A stretch of 64,000 bases of DNA from Chalara sp. BL73 (GCA_918026815.1 CAKJVC010000086.1:124001-188000); one strand, 5' to 3'; shown: positions 10,641 through 22,044, counted from the first letter of the stretch. The notes: a model not told the origin generated them from the sequence alone. A program made the numbers and translations.

Positions 10641-10776
10641 GAATTGATTTCTAATAAAAAGAATCGAAAAGATTTAAATCGAATTCGATTTGTAATAGAG
10701 TGGCGAATATGACTCATGTGGCGAGTAAAAGATACTATCACCTAATATTGCGTAATGTTGGATTACGTAATCAACA
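10641..10776 (+). mobile_element. LTR fragment (3' portion of the 8517 LTR family)
   Basis: Over about 135 bases it matches the last part of the LTR at 8517-8849, ending GATTACGTAATCAACA. The 5' two-thirds are missing. It separates plus-strand LINE piece F from minus-strand LINE copy E and truncates the latter's ORF2. Confidence 0.7.
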
Positions 10777-12999
10777 TATGCGAACGTTTTTCCGCAAGCT
10801 GGTCGATGACGTAGTCAATGATATGTCGTCTATATACGACACTATTTTAATCGACGAAGCTAGCTTTGCCGCTAAGTCTCGTATGTAAATCAGAAATAGT
10901 ATTGGCGAAATAGGACTGCCTTGCGGAATGCCGGTATCAATTGTACTAAATTGCTCTAATTGGTTGTCGAACGACAGTCGTAATTGTCGATTAGCTAGAA
11001 ATGACGACACCCAGGAAATCAAGCTAGTCGGCATGCCGAGCTTTTGCAAAATAGCTAATAGCTGATTTTTGGCCACGTGATCGAATGCTCCTTTAATGTC
11101 TAGAAACAACGTTGTTGTAGTACGTTTTGCTAGTCGATTTTGTTGTATCTCATTTGTCAATAGCATTGCCGCGTCGATAGCTGATTTTTTCAAGCGACCT
11201 CCGATTTGCGTATTGTGCAATAGGCTAGTTGTTTCTGCTAAGTAGCTAAGTCGCTGAGCTAGAATGCGTTCGCTGATTTTGCCTAAGCAATTAAGTAGCG
11301 ATATCACTCTGTATGCTGTCGGATCCGTGTAGTCAGGCTTTTGATGCTTTTTGAGTATTACACCTGTGGCTTGCTTCCAGCACTTTGGGTGATAGCCGAT
11401 ATGCAATAGACTAGCAAATAGTCTGTAAAATAGCTCCGGATCCGTACGATAAGCTTGGCGAATAATATCTTGATTGATCAAATCCGGACCTGGCGTTTTG
11501 CCTTTGATTTTTGCCGAGCATGCATTTTCAAGCTCCGAAATAGCTAGTTTCGGCCATTCCCACGTAGTGCTAGGTCGATAATTGTACCAAGCTAGATTAG
11601 CTGCTATTGGTGGCGGAGGGAACAGCTTGCTACGTAGCGCACTAGCTTTGCTTTGAAATGTCGTTTGGCCTGAAATAGCAGGCATCCGTTCCGTTTGTCG
11701 ATCTTTTGTATAAGCCATAGCTTTGTAAATTGATCGCGGATCTTCTTTCTCCAGAAATTGATTCCAATGCTTACGTTTTGCACGTTTGATGGCCAAAAAA
11801 TAGCTATTCCGAGCTACTAGATATTCCTGTTTCCGACTAGCATCACGTGCTGGCTGTTGACTAGAATCACGTGCTAGCTGTCGTTTGCACTGTAGCATAG
11901 TTTGCCGCAATTCCCGTAGTTCGTCATTCCACCAAGGCTTGGCTTTAGCGCTAGTTTTCTGTATTGGAATAGCTATTTTTGCTGCTGTAGTAATAGCTGT
12001 AGTAAGCGATTCCGCGGCTTGATCTAAAAAATCAGTAACTAGCATATCCGAATAGCTAGCGCTAGCGTGTTGTAGGATTTGTCCGATTTCTAAATTAGGA
12101 TCCTGAAGCATTTCCAAGCTGGCTGAGCTACTTTGATCAACTGTACTAAGCTGAACTAAGGCCGAACTGCTCAAAATCGAGCTATTTTCGATTTCTCGAG
12201 CAAAAGCTTCGGAAAATCGAGGCCAGTCAGCTAGTTGCGTATTGAATCTAGTTTGCATATTGTTGTCGAAATCCGAGCTAGTGCTAGTTCCGCGTATTGT
12301 AAAAAGGATTCCGTAATGGTCCGAGCCTAAGTCAGGCAAAATTTGCCAGTCGTCGACTAGTTCAGCTAAATTGCTCGAAACTAGAGTCAAATCTAGTACC
12401 GATTCTCTGGCTAGCTGTGGCCGAAAAAAGGTGCCTTCGCCAGGCGTATTCAATAGCGCTAGTTCTTGATTTTCGATCCAATTGACTAGCTCGTCGGCAT
12501 TCGGACTAGGCTTTGCTAATGGATCCCACCAAGGATGATGCGTATTAAAATCGCTTAGCAAAATCGTACTTGGCTGTAGTGTTCTAGCATACAAGCACCG
12601 TTCTAGCGTTTTGGGCCCTAATCTAGCTTGGTCTGATTCATGGTAAATATTGAGAAGTTGTAATTTTGACGTTCCTTCTACAACATCGACTACAAGCATG
12701 TCGGAGTCACGTGGTGACGTGCTTGCTATAGTGACTATTGGCCGATAGCTTTTCGCTACGTAGACTAGCGTACGAGGTCGGAATGAAAGGTCAGCCGGCA
12801 AAATTTGTAGAAATGCTGAATGAGCTATTGAGCGTGTTGTCGAATAGTTTAGCTCGTTGTCAGTTGGTCGAACTAGCCATGGTTCTTGAACTACTATAAT
12901 GTCGATTTTTAGCTCAATAGCTAGCTGAAGTGCTGATTCGGTAGCTGCGGCGTTTTTGTTGAGGTTCACTTGTAAGACTTTCGTATTGCTACTAATCAT
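10777..12999 (-). pseudogene. LINE ORF2 N-terminal part (endonuclease and RT core)
   Basis: It starts with ATG (MISSNTKVLQVNLNKN) 5 bases after the ORF1 stop. The APE-like endonuclease is complete in this copy (VVQEPWL, DFNTHHPWW, SDHYGIL), followed by the RT with LFLDIKGAFDHV, GIPQGSPISPILF and YIDDISL. The frame is open for about 740 codons and is cut right after the YIDD box by the LTR fragment at 10776. RNase H is absent. The combination of an intact endonuclease here and an intact RT/RNase H in copy A shows the family was recently complete. Confidence 0.85.
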
Positions 13000-13004
13000 A
13001 CTAG

Positions 13005-14159
13005 CTAGTTTAGCTTAGTCGATTTAATTGAGGTAAAAACCTCGCATGTTCGATCATCAGCTGTATGATTGCCTTTGCAATTGGCGCATGTCGGCACTAA
13101 GTGAATGCATTTAGCTCCGACGGTATTGCACGTATTACAAGCATGTTGCTTGGTCACGAGACCCTCGCTACAAAGCTTGCATTTGGCTGATTTTTTGCAA
13201 TGTGTGTCGATATGTCCGAATGCCTGACATTTGCCGCATTGCGTAGTCGGCGCTGTAGCATAGAATTTCTCTACGCGTACGCTGATGCCGGCGATAAATA
13301 GCCGGTGTCGAATAGCTCGACTAGCTTCGTCGGCTGTAGCAAATGCGACAACAATAGATCCCGCACGTTGATTGGCCCGCTTGTCAGCTGACGACAGCCA
13401 ATACGGCTTTCCGATAGGTTGTAAACCTTTATTAAAAGTCTTGATTTCGTCGATCACTAGCTCCATGCCGCTAGGCGTATTGAAGTCGGCTGTCGGAATG
13501 TTGTGTAGCACGACTTTGTGCCAAGGCTCGTCGATTTGAGCTATTTTGTACGATACTAAATGTTGCCAGATAGATTGTTTGTCGAGTAGAAATTGAGCCG
13601 AAAATTGACTAGTTGTTGTGACTACTAGATTTTGGCCTAGTGACTTTGTGATAGTATTGACTACCGGCTCTTTTACGCCTTTTTGAGCGAAAGCGTTGTT
13701 GTTTGCGTCTGGGGATCTGATCAAAACTAGCCTTTGCACCTTAGTTTTGCTTGGTTCAATTTTTGAAGTAGCTAGATTAGCTACTTTTGCCTTTGATTTA
13801 GGCTGAACTAGGGTCCATTCCTGAAGCTTGTTTGAAGGCATATTGCTGGCCGTAGCTATCGACGCGTACGACGGTGTCGATTTGGATGCTGTAGCTGTAG
13901 GTGCTGTAGTTGTAGCTGTAGCGATAGGCACTTTAGCTAGTGCTTTAGCTTTCGTCTCAATTTGACGCGTAGCTGATTCTAGGTTGGCGATTTGCTACGT
14001 GATGATTGTAGATGCCGTACGCAATTTTCCTTGTTCCGTGTATTCTCTGAAGATTTCTAGCAAATCTAGTAGCTTCGATTGCTCGTCGCGTGATTGCGTA
14101 GCTAAGCTAGCTTGGATCAATAAATCACGAGCTTGTAGAACTAGCTCGCGTGCCGATTG

Positions 14160-14195
<36 letters not shown>

Positions 14196-14487
14196 CGGTT
14201 GCGGAAAAACTAAATGCTGTACGCTTCCCGTTTTGGTTGTGATTCGGGCGGTGAAAATTGATGCCTGAGGCAAATGCGGCAGAAAAGTTTTCCGTCGCGA
14301 AAGGATTGCTAGCAATAGGGTCGGAGCTAGGTTCTAGCTCAATAGGCCTAATAGCACTGTTGCTAATAGGCTGATTTGGTAGCTCTAAGCTAGAGCTTTC
14401 GATAGGCACATCGATCATGTCGACAGCATCACTTGGTGGTGGGCTAGAGGCGGGCGCCTCCAAAAAGGGGTCAGACGCGCTCGACAT
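13005..14487 (-). pseudogene. LINE ORF1 (gag-like, CCHC zinc knuckles)
   Basis: It starts at an ATG (MSSASDPFLEAP) and runs through a polar N-terminus, an (AAC)n-encoded asparagine tract, a helical segment (LVLQARDLLIQASLATQ), a gag-like core (KVVLHNIPTADFNTPSG) and a C-terminal Cys/His array including CGKCQAFGHIDTHC and CANCKGNHTADDRTC. The expected role is binding the LINE RNA. Two lesions are visible: a frame change within the (GTT)n tract near 14160-14200, and an in-frame TAG near 13994 where copy D has a serine codon. It also lacks 12 residues found in copy B. Confidence 0.75.
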
Positions 14488-14637
14488 ATCGACCACAACA
14501 AAGCGTTTTCTACGCGCACCACGCGTCGAGCTGGCTATTGCTGGGAGGAATAGGCTAGTGAGCTAGTTCTTCAAGTATTGCAAGTGTTGTTTGAACAAAA
14601 GAGGGGGGTCAAAATTTCGTTGTTGAGTGGGAGGTCC

Positions 14638-15945
14638 TTGACAAACTAGCTAAATTAGCTACAACTATCGAACCTAGCACTACAACGACTAGTTTTGCAG
14701 TATTAGGCTGCGAAGCTAAAAAAACTAGTATTGCGGAATGGAAAAATGTGTTAGCAAAGTACGACAGCAAGCCTAGCACAAATCCATTTACGTACAAAAA
14801 GCTATTTCCGTGGAAAATCAAATCGAAAATACAATTTCCGCGCGGAACGACCAGAAAGCTAGCAAGCTCGCTATTTCAACTAAAGCTCGGCCATGGCTAT
14901 GTTCGATCATATTTGCACAAGCTAGGCCACGTGACGTCGGACAAGTGCGTATGCGGAACGAAGGAAACAGCTCAGCATTTGCTACTTAGCTGTAATGATC
15001 CTAAGCTAGTTTTAGCTAGATCAAAGCTCAAAAACGACCTTGGAGGAAACAGGCTTTTCTTCCCCCCCCTTTTTAATTCCATACTCTGTTTAGCCGCCAC
15101 ATAGCGCTATGTAGAGATCTTCTATGTACAATTCCAGGTGGATATTACCCCTATCGCCCCACCGATTATCAATGAAAAATAGATCAGACATTATAGTAAT
15201 AAAAAAACAGGTCAAAAGAATGAACGCTCCCCTCGATTGGGCTCTACCCCCTTTCCTTGTGTGGTATCTGTGCATGCCCTGGATCTCTACGGCCTTCCTA
15301 CCTAAGCAGTACCTGGCCGCCGTCACCCTGACTGCTTGCAAATCGTCTTTCCTGCCGTATTGCCGGCTGTTTCCTCGTCCTGGGTTTTATGATGATGTAG
15401 TTCTTGCAGGTGTGTTACTCTTTGTTATTGTCCCCCTATAGCCTCTGGCAATGATGAGAATTGGTTCAGGAGTTGTAGGCTTTTGATGAATTGAACTGCC
15501 TTGTGCGCCAGCTTCTGGGAGCTCAAAAGAGCGGGTACATCCCATATAGCTGGTTGATTAAAGTATTGCCTTCTCTGAGAGGAAACAGGCTTACAATGGC
15601 CTTATTACTGCACACAACAATCGGCATTGAAAAGACGCTAGCGTTCCTCAAAGAGACTAGCGTCTATACTAGACAAAATCACCTAAGTTAAATAGGCTAG
15701 AGCGAGAACAGGAGCTAGAGGAGCTAGACGCGCTAGAGGAGCTAGAGAGAGAGGAATAGACGTTCGTTACGATTTCATTTGTTTTGCTATTTGCTACAAT
15801 TAGGGCTAGACCCTCAACATTCACTGGAATAAATTGGCTACCACCATTGCTTGTACAGAAACTAGATAGGAACGCTAGCGCCTAGGCGTTAGCCGTGCTA
15901 CATAGTCCTTGACTGATACAGCACGCTAAAAGGAATAAAAAAAAT
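14638..15945 (+). mobile_element. LINE copy G, 3' end, interrupted by a 522-bp insert
   Basis: Plus-strand 3' part of the LINE from the end of RNase H (DKLAKLATTIE) to the ORF2 tail and 3' UTR, ending near 15945 in an A-rich tail (AAAAGGAATAAAAAAAATAA) rather than a regular (AAT)n tract. It is interrupted at 15057-15578 by an insert flanked by 14-base duplications. The left edge directly abuts the 5' end of copy E. Confidence 0.8.
15057..15578 (-). mobile_element. Retroposon-like insert, 522 bp, with 14-bp target duplication
   Basis: GAGGAAACAGGCTT occurs at 15043-15056 and again at 15579-15592, and the LINE resumes in register. The insert is unrelated to the LINE. Its left end reads TTCTTCCCCCCCCTTTTTAATTCC; read on the minus strand this would be a purine-rich 3' tail, so minus orientation is inferred. 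Duplication length equals that of the LINE itself, which suggests mobilisation by the LINE machinery. I do not recognise the body; no convincing pol III A and B boxes are seen. A retrocopied transcript or a SINE are both possible. Confidence 0.55.
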
Positions 15946-16329
15946 AAAAATTTTTATCTCCCGGAAAATCCGACACTGTCACGTGCGACCCCATCAAATC
16001 ATTATTCGAGTCAAATTCTTTAGGCAATAGGATAATACCTACTAATATGATTACTAAAAATGTGAGCAATTTAAAAAGCCTTCATGCTAAGCTTTCTTTT
16101 CCACTAGCTGTTAGCTTATTGGTATTATAGTAGTTAAAATATCAGGTATTTTGTAGTAGAAAACAAATGTAGCTCAAACTTTGCCAAGTTTTCCGAGCCA
16201 CGTGATTTTAGCGTTACGTTACGAAGGAAAGCTTCCCGTCTTGGCGGTGAGCTCAAGCGAGCCTTCGCCTCTAGCATTCAGGGCTGCCTTAGAGAAAGAC
16301 CAAGATTTTGAAGCGTTACAACCAAAAAC
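15946..16329. other. No gene; A/T-rich spacer
   Basis: A spacer between the LINE tail and the 3' end of the chitinase gene. It likely holds the chitinase 3' UTR at its right end. No terminal repeats or open frames of note. Confidence 0.5.
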
Positions 16330-18461
16330 TCACCAAGAACATCTCGCTACCCGTCTATAGTAATCCGCCCAAAGTCCAATACATTTATGGGTCTTCTTGT
16401 CTGGATCCGGCTCACATTCTATAAAGTTCTTCATACCCTGGCATTTCAGCGTACCTGGACCCTTGCCACCACATGAATAAGAACAATCATTGTTAAACAG
16501 CTTAACATTCCAAGATCCAGTTGGCCATGGAGGATTATCTGTGTCCCCAGATAGTGCATCATCCTGGCCATTCAATACCGGATGCGAATCGCAAAGGTCG
16601 ATATTTTTCTCTATACTTTCTTCGAAGAATGCCCATTGAATGTTGTTCATTCCTTCATCAATATATTTGTTATATACAACGCTTCATTGAAAGAGTCAGC
16701 TTGTTGTTACAGATTGGGGCTGAATAGCGCACCAAAACTCACCTTAGTCTATTCTTTGCAGTATTTTGTTGAGGCGTTGGTGGGCCTTGTGTTGACGACT
16801 GTAGGCTGGGTGTAATTGGCGAAGTCGTCCATATAACAGTGGGACCTGGGGTCTCTGAGTATGGGCAGGCCTTCGACCCAGTGGCAATAGAGTAGTAGAT
16901 ATCACCCTTAGCGCCACACATACAATACTCAGCAGGCAGTCGAGCTCCATGTGGAGACGCTCCATGAGTACACCACGGTCGTATAGTTGACTTACTTAAT
17001 GCTAGCTGTGAATCTGTTGAGAAACCCAAATCTGTGGAGGTCGGAGTGTTGGTACTTCCATTATAGGTGGAAGGAATCACCTTTGTTGTTTGTAAAGTAG
17101 TTCCCATCAGCAGCGGCAGTTGCAACGACCCTGCTCGGATGTTACTATAACATGAGCCTGGAAAGTCTATCTGGTTGAGAGAGCAGTCGAGGCCTCCATT
17201 ATCATCATCATCTAAAAGTTCAGCCACTATACGGATCAAACTTTGGTCTGTTGGCTTATCACCGCTACTTTCCCACCACATAACACCTCCTAAACCCATT
17301 TCCCTGACCCAGTAGCCCTTCTGCTTAACAGTCTCATTATTATCATAGCTTATCAGCTGTCTTTCGAGAGCATCGTAGCTATAGCTTGATGCAGTCACAT
17401 TGTCGTAGTGAACTACTGCTCCTGATAATGGTAAGTCGTTAACATCGTAAGTTCCTTTACCTACGCCATTGAATGTAGCTCCAAGACCAGCAGTATTTTC
17501 AAAGGATCGACCATATAATGGTATTCCTAATACAATTTTGTTCCTGGCAATACCATGGGCAATATATTGATTGACTATAGTTTCTGTGTTGGACGGGGTA
17601 GTGGCTGGATTTCGGGCAGAATGAAATAGGTTAGCTTGATTGCTACTAGCAACACTCCAAGGTCCAGAATAGTCGTACGCCATAAGGTTCCAGAAGTCTA
17701 CGTATTGGTCCATAGCGGCCAAGCGGTAGTGGGTTACATCAGCTGGACTTGCCACTGTCAGTGTAAAATGATACGGTACATTTAGAGACTTCTGATAAGC
17801 GTCTAGGCGTTCGCGAAGCACTTTCAGAAGCAGAACCATATTCTTTGCCTCTTCGTCGTTTACTATGCTCTCCCAATTTATATCCAAGCCATCTAGCCCG
17901 AGATTTGTCACAAGCGATAGGGCAGTTGAAGCGAATGTTGAGCGACCGTTTTCTGTAGAAGCCGGTCCAGCAAAATTTGTTGAGTAGGCTGCACCGCCTA
18001 TTGAAAGAAGCACTTTTAATCGTCGATTTGTCTGTTTCAGAGCAAACAATTGCCCCAGGCATCCATTAAGACCAGTTTCAGTTCCAAGAGTAAGATTTCC
18101 TGTCAGTTCTGTATCGGCCCACTTATCGGAGAGGTATCTGGAAACGGTAAGCACGAGCAATACTTAAAATTATAGATAATATATACACTTCGCCAGTTGT
18201 GTTTGAGATATTGGCAAAAGCATATATCACATGCGTCAAATTATTTACTGGGAGGTCGAATGGCCTGAACTTCTTATAGTATACTGCCCTTGAGTTAAGT
18301 TAGTAATCTCATTGCGATAACAAATCTAGAACCTACGAATTAACATAATACGCTACAGAGCGATATGTGTGGTCGTTTAGAATGGCATATTTGTCATGTC
18401 TAAGGCTTTTGCCGAGACTGAATGCTATGAATAAAAGGTAAACACTACTAATCCAGCGCAT
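16330..18461 (-). CDS. Secreted GH18 chitinase, four exons
   Basis: Model: complement of join(16330..16681, 16743..18137, 18187..18288, 18337..18461), 657 aa. Exon 1 begins [19 protein letters not shown], a signal peptide. The GH18 barrel follows: [30 protein letters not shown], the catalytic motif DGLDINWE (about residues 157-164), [13 protein letters not shown] and [15 protein letters not shown]18 enzymes cleave chitin beta-1,4 bonds using the Glu of DxxDxDxE; that Glu is present but the third Asp is Asn here. The barrel is followed by a Ser/Thr/Pro-rich linker and a Cys-rich tail ([15 protein letters not shown]). No chitin-binding module is recognised. Two acceptors are AAG, so the exon 1-2 and exon 3-4 joins are less certain. 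Probably extracellular or wall-acting. Confidence 0.8.
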
Positions 18462-19648
18462 TTTTGTGTCAAATTGGGCAAGGAAAAGCGGAAGAAATTT
18501 GAATGATAAACTGACGGCGACATTGTTATTATACCTTAGTCAACACACGCTAATTTCTCACTAAATTAGGCCAGCGGTGTCTCGTCCCGTGCTCTGAAGC
18601 ACACATGACCTACAGTAGCCGAGCTCTCTGTCAGAAATAGGAGGTATTAGGCAGGAGGAATCAATTGGGGGATATCACGGCGACGGGATACGGGATTGTA
18701 AGAGCGTTATATGGTGATGATATTTCCTACAATTACGGCTGTAATCTGTGTGTGCGTGGGGTGTAAGCCGATTCCTGACACTCTCCGAGCGCCTCGGGTA
18801 TATATAGCCTGCTCCCCTCGAGTTCCTCTTCCTCCCGTGGCTATAGATTTTCGTATGATACCACTGTTGCCCTCTGTATCTGTAGATCCGCAGCGCGTGT
18901 CATGACACCGATACCATGCTCCTCTCGGCACTCTTGCGACCCTTATAGACCCTGTCGTTGATAAGGCGATCTTTTATCTACTGTATGAGAGAAGCGGATT
19001 CCCCCTGGCTGATTTTGTTGGCTGGATATCGGGAAACGGGAATTTTCGGCAGAGATTCGATACGCACAGCCACAAGAGCCACACATTTTGGCAGCCACAG
19101 ATATTATTACAGAAGTTATCACGGAGAGTACTCAGTAGTGCAGCAAACAGCTAATTGATGGTTGGCAGTCCCAATACGCGAAGTGATATGATTGTATGTA
19201 TACACGCTTGAAGAACACGGTTGAGCGGTTCTCTCTCAACACAGGCCTATTCTGTGACGGAAATACAATAAAATTTACCAAGATTACGGTAACTACGACA
19301 CAGCTAACAAGGATCCTTGATCCCTTGATTGGAGGAGGTATCTGTTGAAGGCCACATGTGTCACGTGAACCATCACGTGATTCATGTACGGAATAGGTTT
19401 GGTCTCAGCCTACATTATGTATATATCACTCGTTTTCTCTCATTTGTAGAGCAGTCAAGCACTTTTCACTTTAATAGTATCAGCCCATGGGGCGATGTCA
19501 TATGAAGTGGCGCGCTCTGGCCGTCACCAGACAGACAATAGCTTCTTAGCATCATAACTTAATAAAGCTCGGATATCCATATCTGATTGTTTTATGAGCT
19601 CAAAAAGTGAAAAAAGTTTGATGGCGGTGTCAGGAGGCTGTCCGAATA
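18462..19648. other. Intergenic, possible decayed LTR, no gene
   Basis: Upstream region of the chitinase. A segment around 18690-18960 with GGTATATATAGCCTGCTCCCC resembles the TATA-and-start region of the fungal LTR at 59005, but no matching TG...CA ends or target duplication were found. Two CACGTGA-type palindromes lie near 19360-19385. No open frame is convincing. Confidence 0.35.
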
Positions 19649-19716
19649 TTATTATTATTATTATTATTCCTTTTAATGTGCTGTATCAGTCAAGGACTAT
19701 GTAACACGGCTAGGCC
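19649..19716 (-). mobile_element. LINE 3'-end stub, about 68 bp
   Basis: (ATT)n followed by TCCTTTTAATGTGCTGTATC and AGTCAAGGACTATG reproduces the last part of the LINE 3' UTR on the minus strand, as at 6668. Similarity stops at CACGGCTAG. This is an extreme 5' truncation, useful as evidence that the LINE mobilises very short products. Confidence 0.75.
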
Positions 19717-19914
19717 CAGGCCTGGCCCTCAGGCAGGCCCTTCTCGTGAGCTTCGCGATCCTAGTAACAGTAACAAATTCTGTGGTTCTATACAGTATGC
19801 TTTGTCCAAGAGTAAAAAGGAAAACGCAGGGGCACCAAGCACCCTACAAGGACTGTACTGGCCAATATTAATAGGCCAGTAGCCTTAACATGCTTTTTCT
19901 AAAAACCTCTCATA

Positions 19915-21732
19915 AGTCCCCACCCCCCCTTTTGGGCCACCTCGCTTACACACTATCCATCCACTTTGAGCTTTATTATCTCTACAACGCTTCAACTTCT
20001 ATACAATCGCCTGTACTAGTAGAATCTACAGATGAATCAGATTCTTCCTCTTCAGTTTCTTTGTTTCCTGCTGCAATTTGAGCTTCTTTAATAGCCTTAA
20101 TATCCGCAAACTTAGAATTTGGACTAGTCTTGACTTTACGTCTTTTTCTAGGCTCCGATTGTTCTACTTTAGCTTCTAATTGCTGAACTCGAAGCTCTGC
20201 TTGTGTTAAAGCATAGTCTTTTTCATCAAATCCTTTTGCAATTTTTCGAAAAAGCTGTCGGCGAGTTGGAAAATCGAACTCGTTTGATCGAGTTATTGTT
20301 TCGGCCTGTAAACGTAAATCTTTTGCTTTTCTAGGAGTTTTCCATTGCATGGATGATATATTTTCACTCCATTCTAGTCTTTTTTCTTTAATTGAGTCTT
20401 CTGAAGCTGACTGATCAAGACTATTGCTATTTTCAAGAAGCAAACGGCTCATCAAAGGCTTGGCTATATTAAGAGGCCATAAACCAGTAGCTTTCCACCC
20501 TGCTTTGATATTTTGAGCTATCAGACTTTCTTTTCGAGCTTTCTAATAACAAATCAAAAAGTTTCGCTTTCCAATTAGTGTAGAATCGGTCAAAAGACTT
20601 AAATTACTAAGCTTTTTCCGGTATGCAGCTTTCAAAGGAGAAAATATTGAAAGATCCAAAGGCTGTAGTACATGTGAAGAGTGAGGCGGTAAAAATAAGA
20701 GGTGTATATTATGCTGAAAGCATTGGTACATAAACTCTGTAGTTTCGTGACTTTTATGACCGTCTAAAATAAGTAATCGAGGCTCTCGAGAGTCCTGTGG
20801 AGCTGTAAAAGGTATAAACACTTTATTGAGCCATTCTAGAGCTGTATTGTCTGTTGTCCAGCCATTTTCAGTAGCAGTAAACTGCCAACGTTCAAAAGTA
20901 TCAAGACTAGCAGGAAACCATTGTTGTTGAACTGACTTTCCTTTATATATAACTAATGGAGGAAGTGCAACTTCTCCAGCAGAAATACACTCAATAAAAG
21001 ACGTCCAAGCTTTTGATCCAGGTTGTTTTTTTTGAACAAAGCGTCGATTTTTGCTTCCAACAACTAAGCCATTAACTCCTTGGCCTTCCATAATACCAGC
21101 TTCATCCATATTCCAGCGATTCTTTGGCTTGATGGCTTTAATTTCCGGAAGATCGAATTTCCGAAACCAAGCTTTGATTATGTCCGTTGTAGCTCCATTG
21201 ACACGGGCAGAATCGATCCTGAGTTGCTTTTTAGTCTTAAGAATAGGATTCCTTTTTAGAAAGCCTTGTATCCAACGTTTTCCTAGTGTAGTAGTATCTT
21301 CTCGTACAGCTAACAAGCGTTGAGCAAAATCCTTGATTTGTGTATGTGTAGGACTAAGCCCTAAGCTCTCCTGAACTAAAATCCAGTCTGTTAAACGTTT
21401 TTCTTGAACCGAAGCAAGCTTTTGAAAACGTTCAGCTGCTGTTTGATGATTTTCGTGGCCGTAAATTCGGTTCTGAAGAGTAGACCTTGGAACACCCCAT
21501 TCTAGACTAGCTTTCCGAGCAGAAACGCCATTTGCAATTGCTTCAAGCGCTTGGATAACGTCTTCTTCGGTATATAAAGAGGTCTGCAAAATTAAAGAAC
21601 AATTCATAAAAGCGTTGCTGAGAAATGGTTGTATAAAGTAGACAGTTAGAAAGTGGCGGTGTGCTAAGCGAGGTGGCCCAAATGGGGGGGTGGCCCAAAT
21701 GGGGGGGTGGCCCAAAAGGGGGGGTGGGGACT
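19915..21732 (-). mobile_element. Fot1/pogo-type DNA transposon, 1.8 kb, TA target
   Basis: Inverted termini begin AGTCCCCACCCCCCC at 19915 and mirror at 21732, each flanked by TA (19913-19914, 21733-21734). Just inside, the left end has one TTTGGGCCACC unit; the right end has three tandem units, alternating with a CCCCCCA spacer, before the shared TCGCTTA. It contains one transposase gene on the minus strand. Length and TA duplication match the Fot1/pogo group of Tc1/mariner. Confidence 0.85.
19982..21607 (-). pseudogene. Fot1/pogo transposase with one in-frame TAG
   Basis: It starts at ATG 21607 (MNCSLILQTSLYTEEDVIQ). A pipsqueak-type HTH (ISARKASLEW-like segment, VSARKASLEWGVPRSTLQNR) is followed by a CENP-B-type HTH and the DDE domain with WNMDEAGIMEG, LLILDGHKSHE and LQPLDLSIFSPLK (the three Asp residues). 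At 20543-20545 a TAG interrupts ICY*KARKESL where the family has an ordinary codon, most simply CAG. The same frame then continues (IKAGWKATGLWPLN) to 19982 with a basic, acidic-tailed C-terminus. It would be about 541 residues. One stop separates this copy from an intact gene, so readthrough or a recent inactivation are both possible. A splice acceptor-like TTTTGCAG lies just after the ATG. Confidence 0.8.
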
Positions 21733-22044
21733 TATATTCTAGTGAGTGTTGGGGATCGAGTCCCATTGAAAAAGAGAGTCCTTCACGTCCGTCGATCTTT
21801 TCGTTCCTTACACGTCTTTCTCCATCACAGCCTTCGCCTTGTCGACTTTTCTCCACGATCCTTCCTCCGGCCATGGGTATATATCTATCGAAGGTGCGCG
21901 CCACCCAAATGCTTGTGTTGTGATTTTGTCGTACATGTAACTTTCTACCGTTTTTCCTATTCACTCAGCCTTTCCACGTTGTGTGTTCCGAAACTCGTAT
22001 ATAAACAGGTGCAAATGATTGAAAGCTGGTTCGAGAATAGCTAA
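21733..22044. other. Unassigned segment left of the solo LTR
   Basis: Pyrimidine-rich sequence with a GTATATATC box near 21870 and an open frame on the plus strand to 22044 that I do not recognise. It may be the decayed 5' part of the hAT element to the right or its former flank. Confidence 0.3.

Larger units (their letters stand above)
10777..14630 (-). mobile_element. LINE copy E, most complete copy, 3'-truncated
   Basis: A minus-strand LINE with its 5' end near 14622-14630 (AAATTTTGACCCCCC), ORF1 (14487-13005), ORF2 starting 5 bases further on (12999) and a break at 10777 inside the RT domain, where an LTR fragment abuts. It supplies the element's 5' architecture, which copies A, C and G lack. 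A, C, E and G together cover a full element of roughly 6 kb. Confidence 0.85.

Noticed and set aside
18690..19110. Another LTR upstream of the chitinase
   Set aside because: A TATA-like stretch and TGTAA starts exist, but no TG...CA pair with matching 5-bp flanks could be found.
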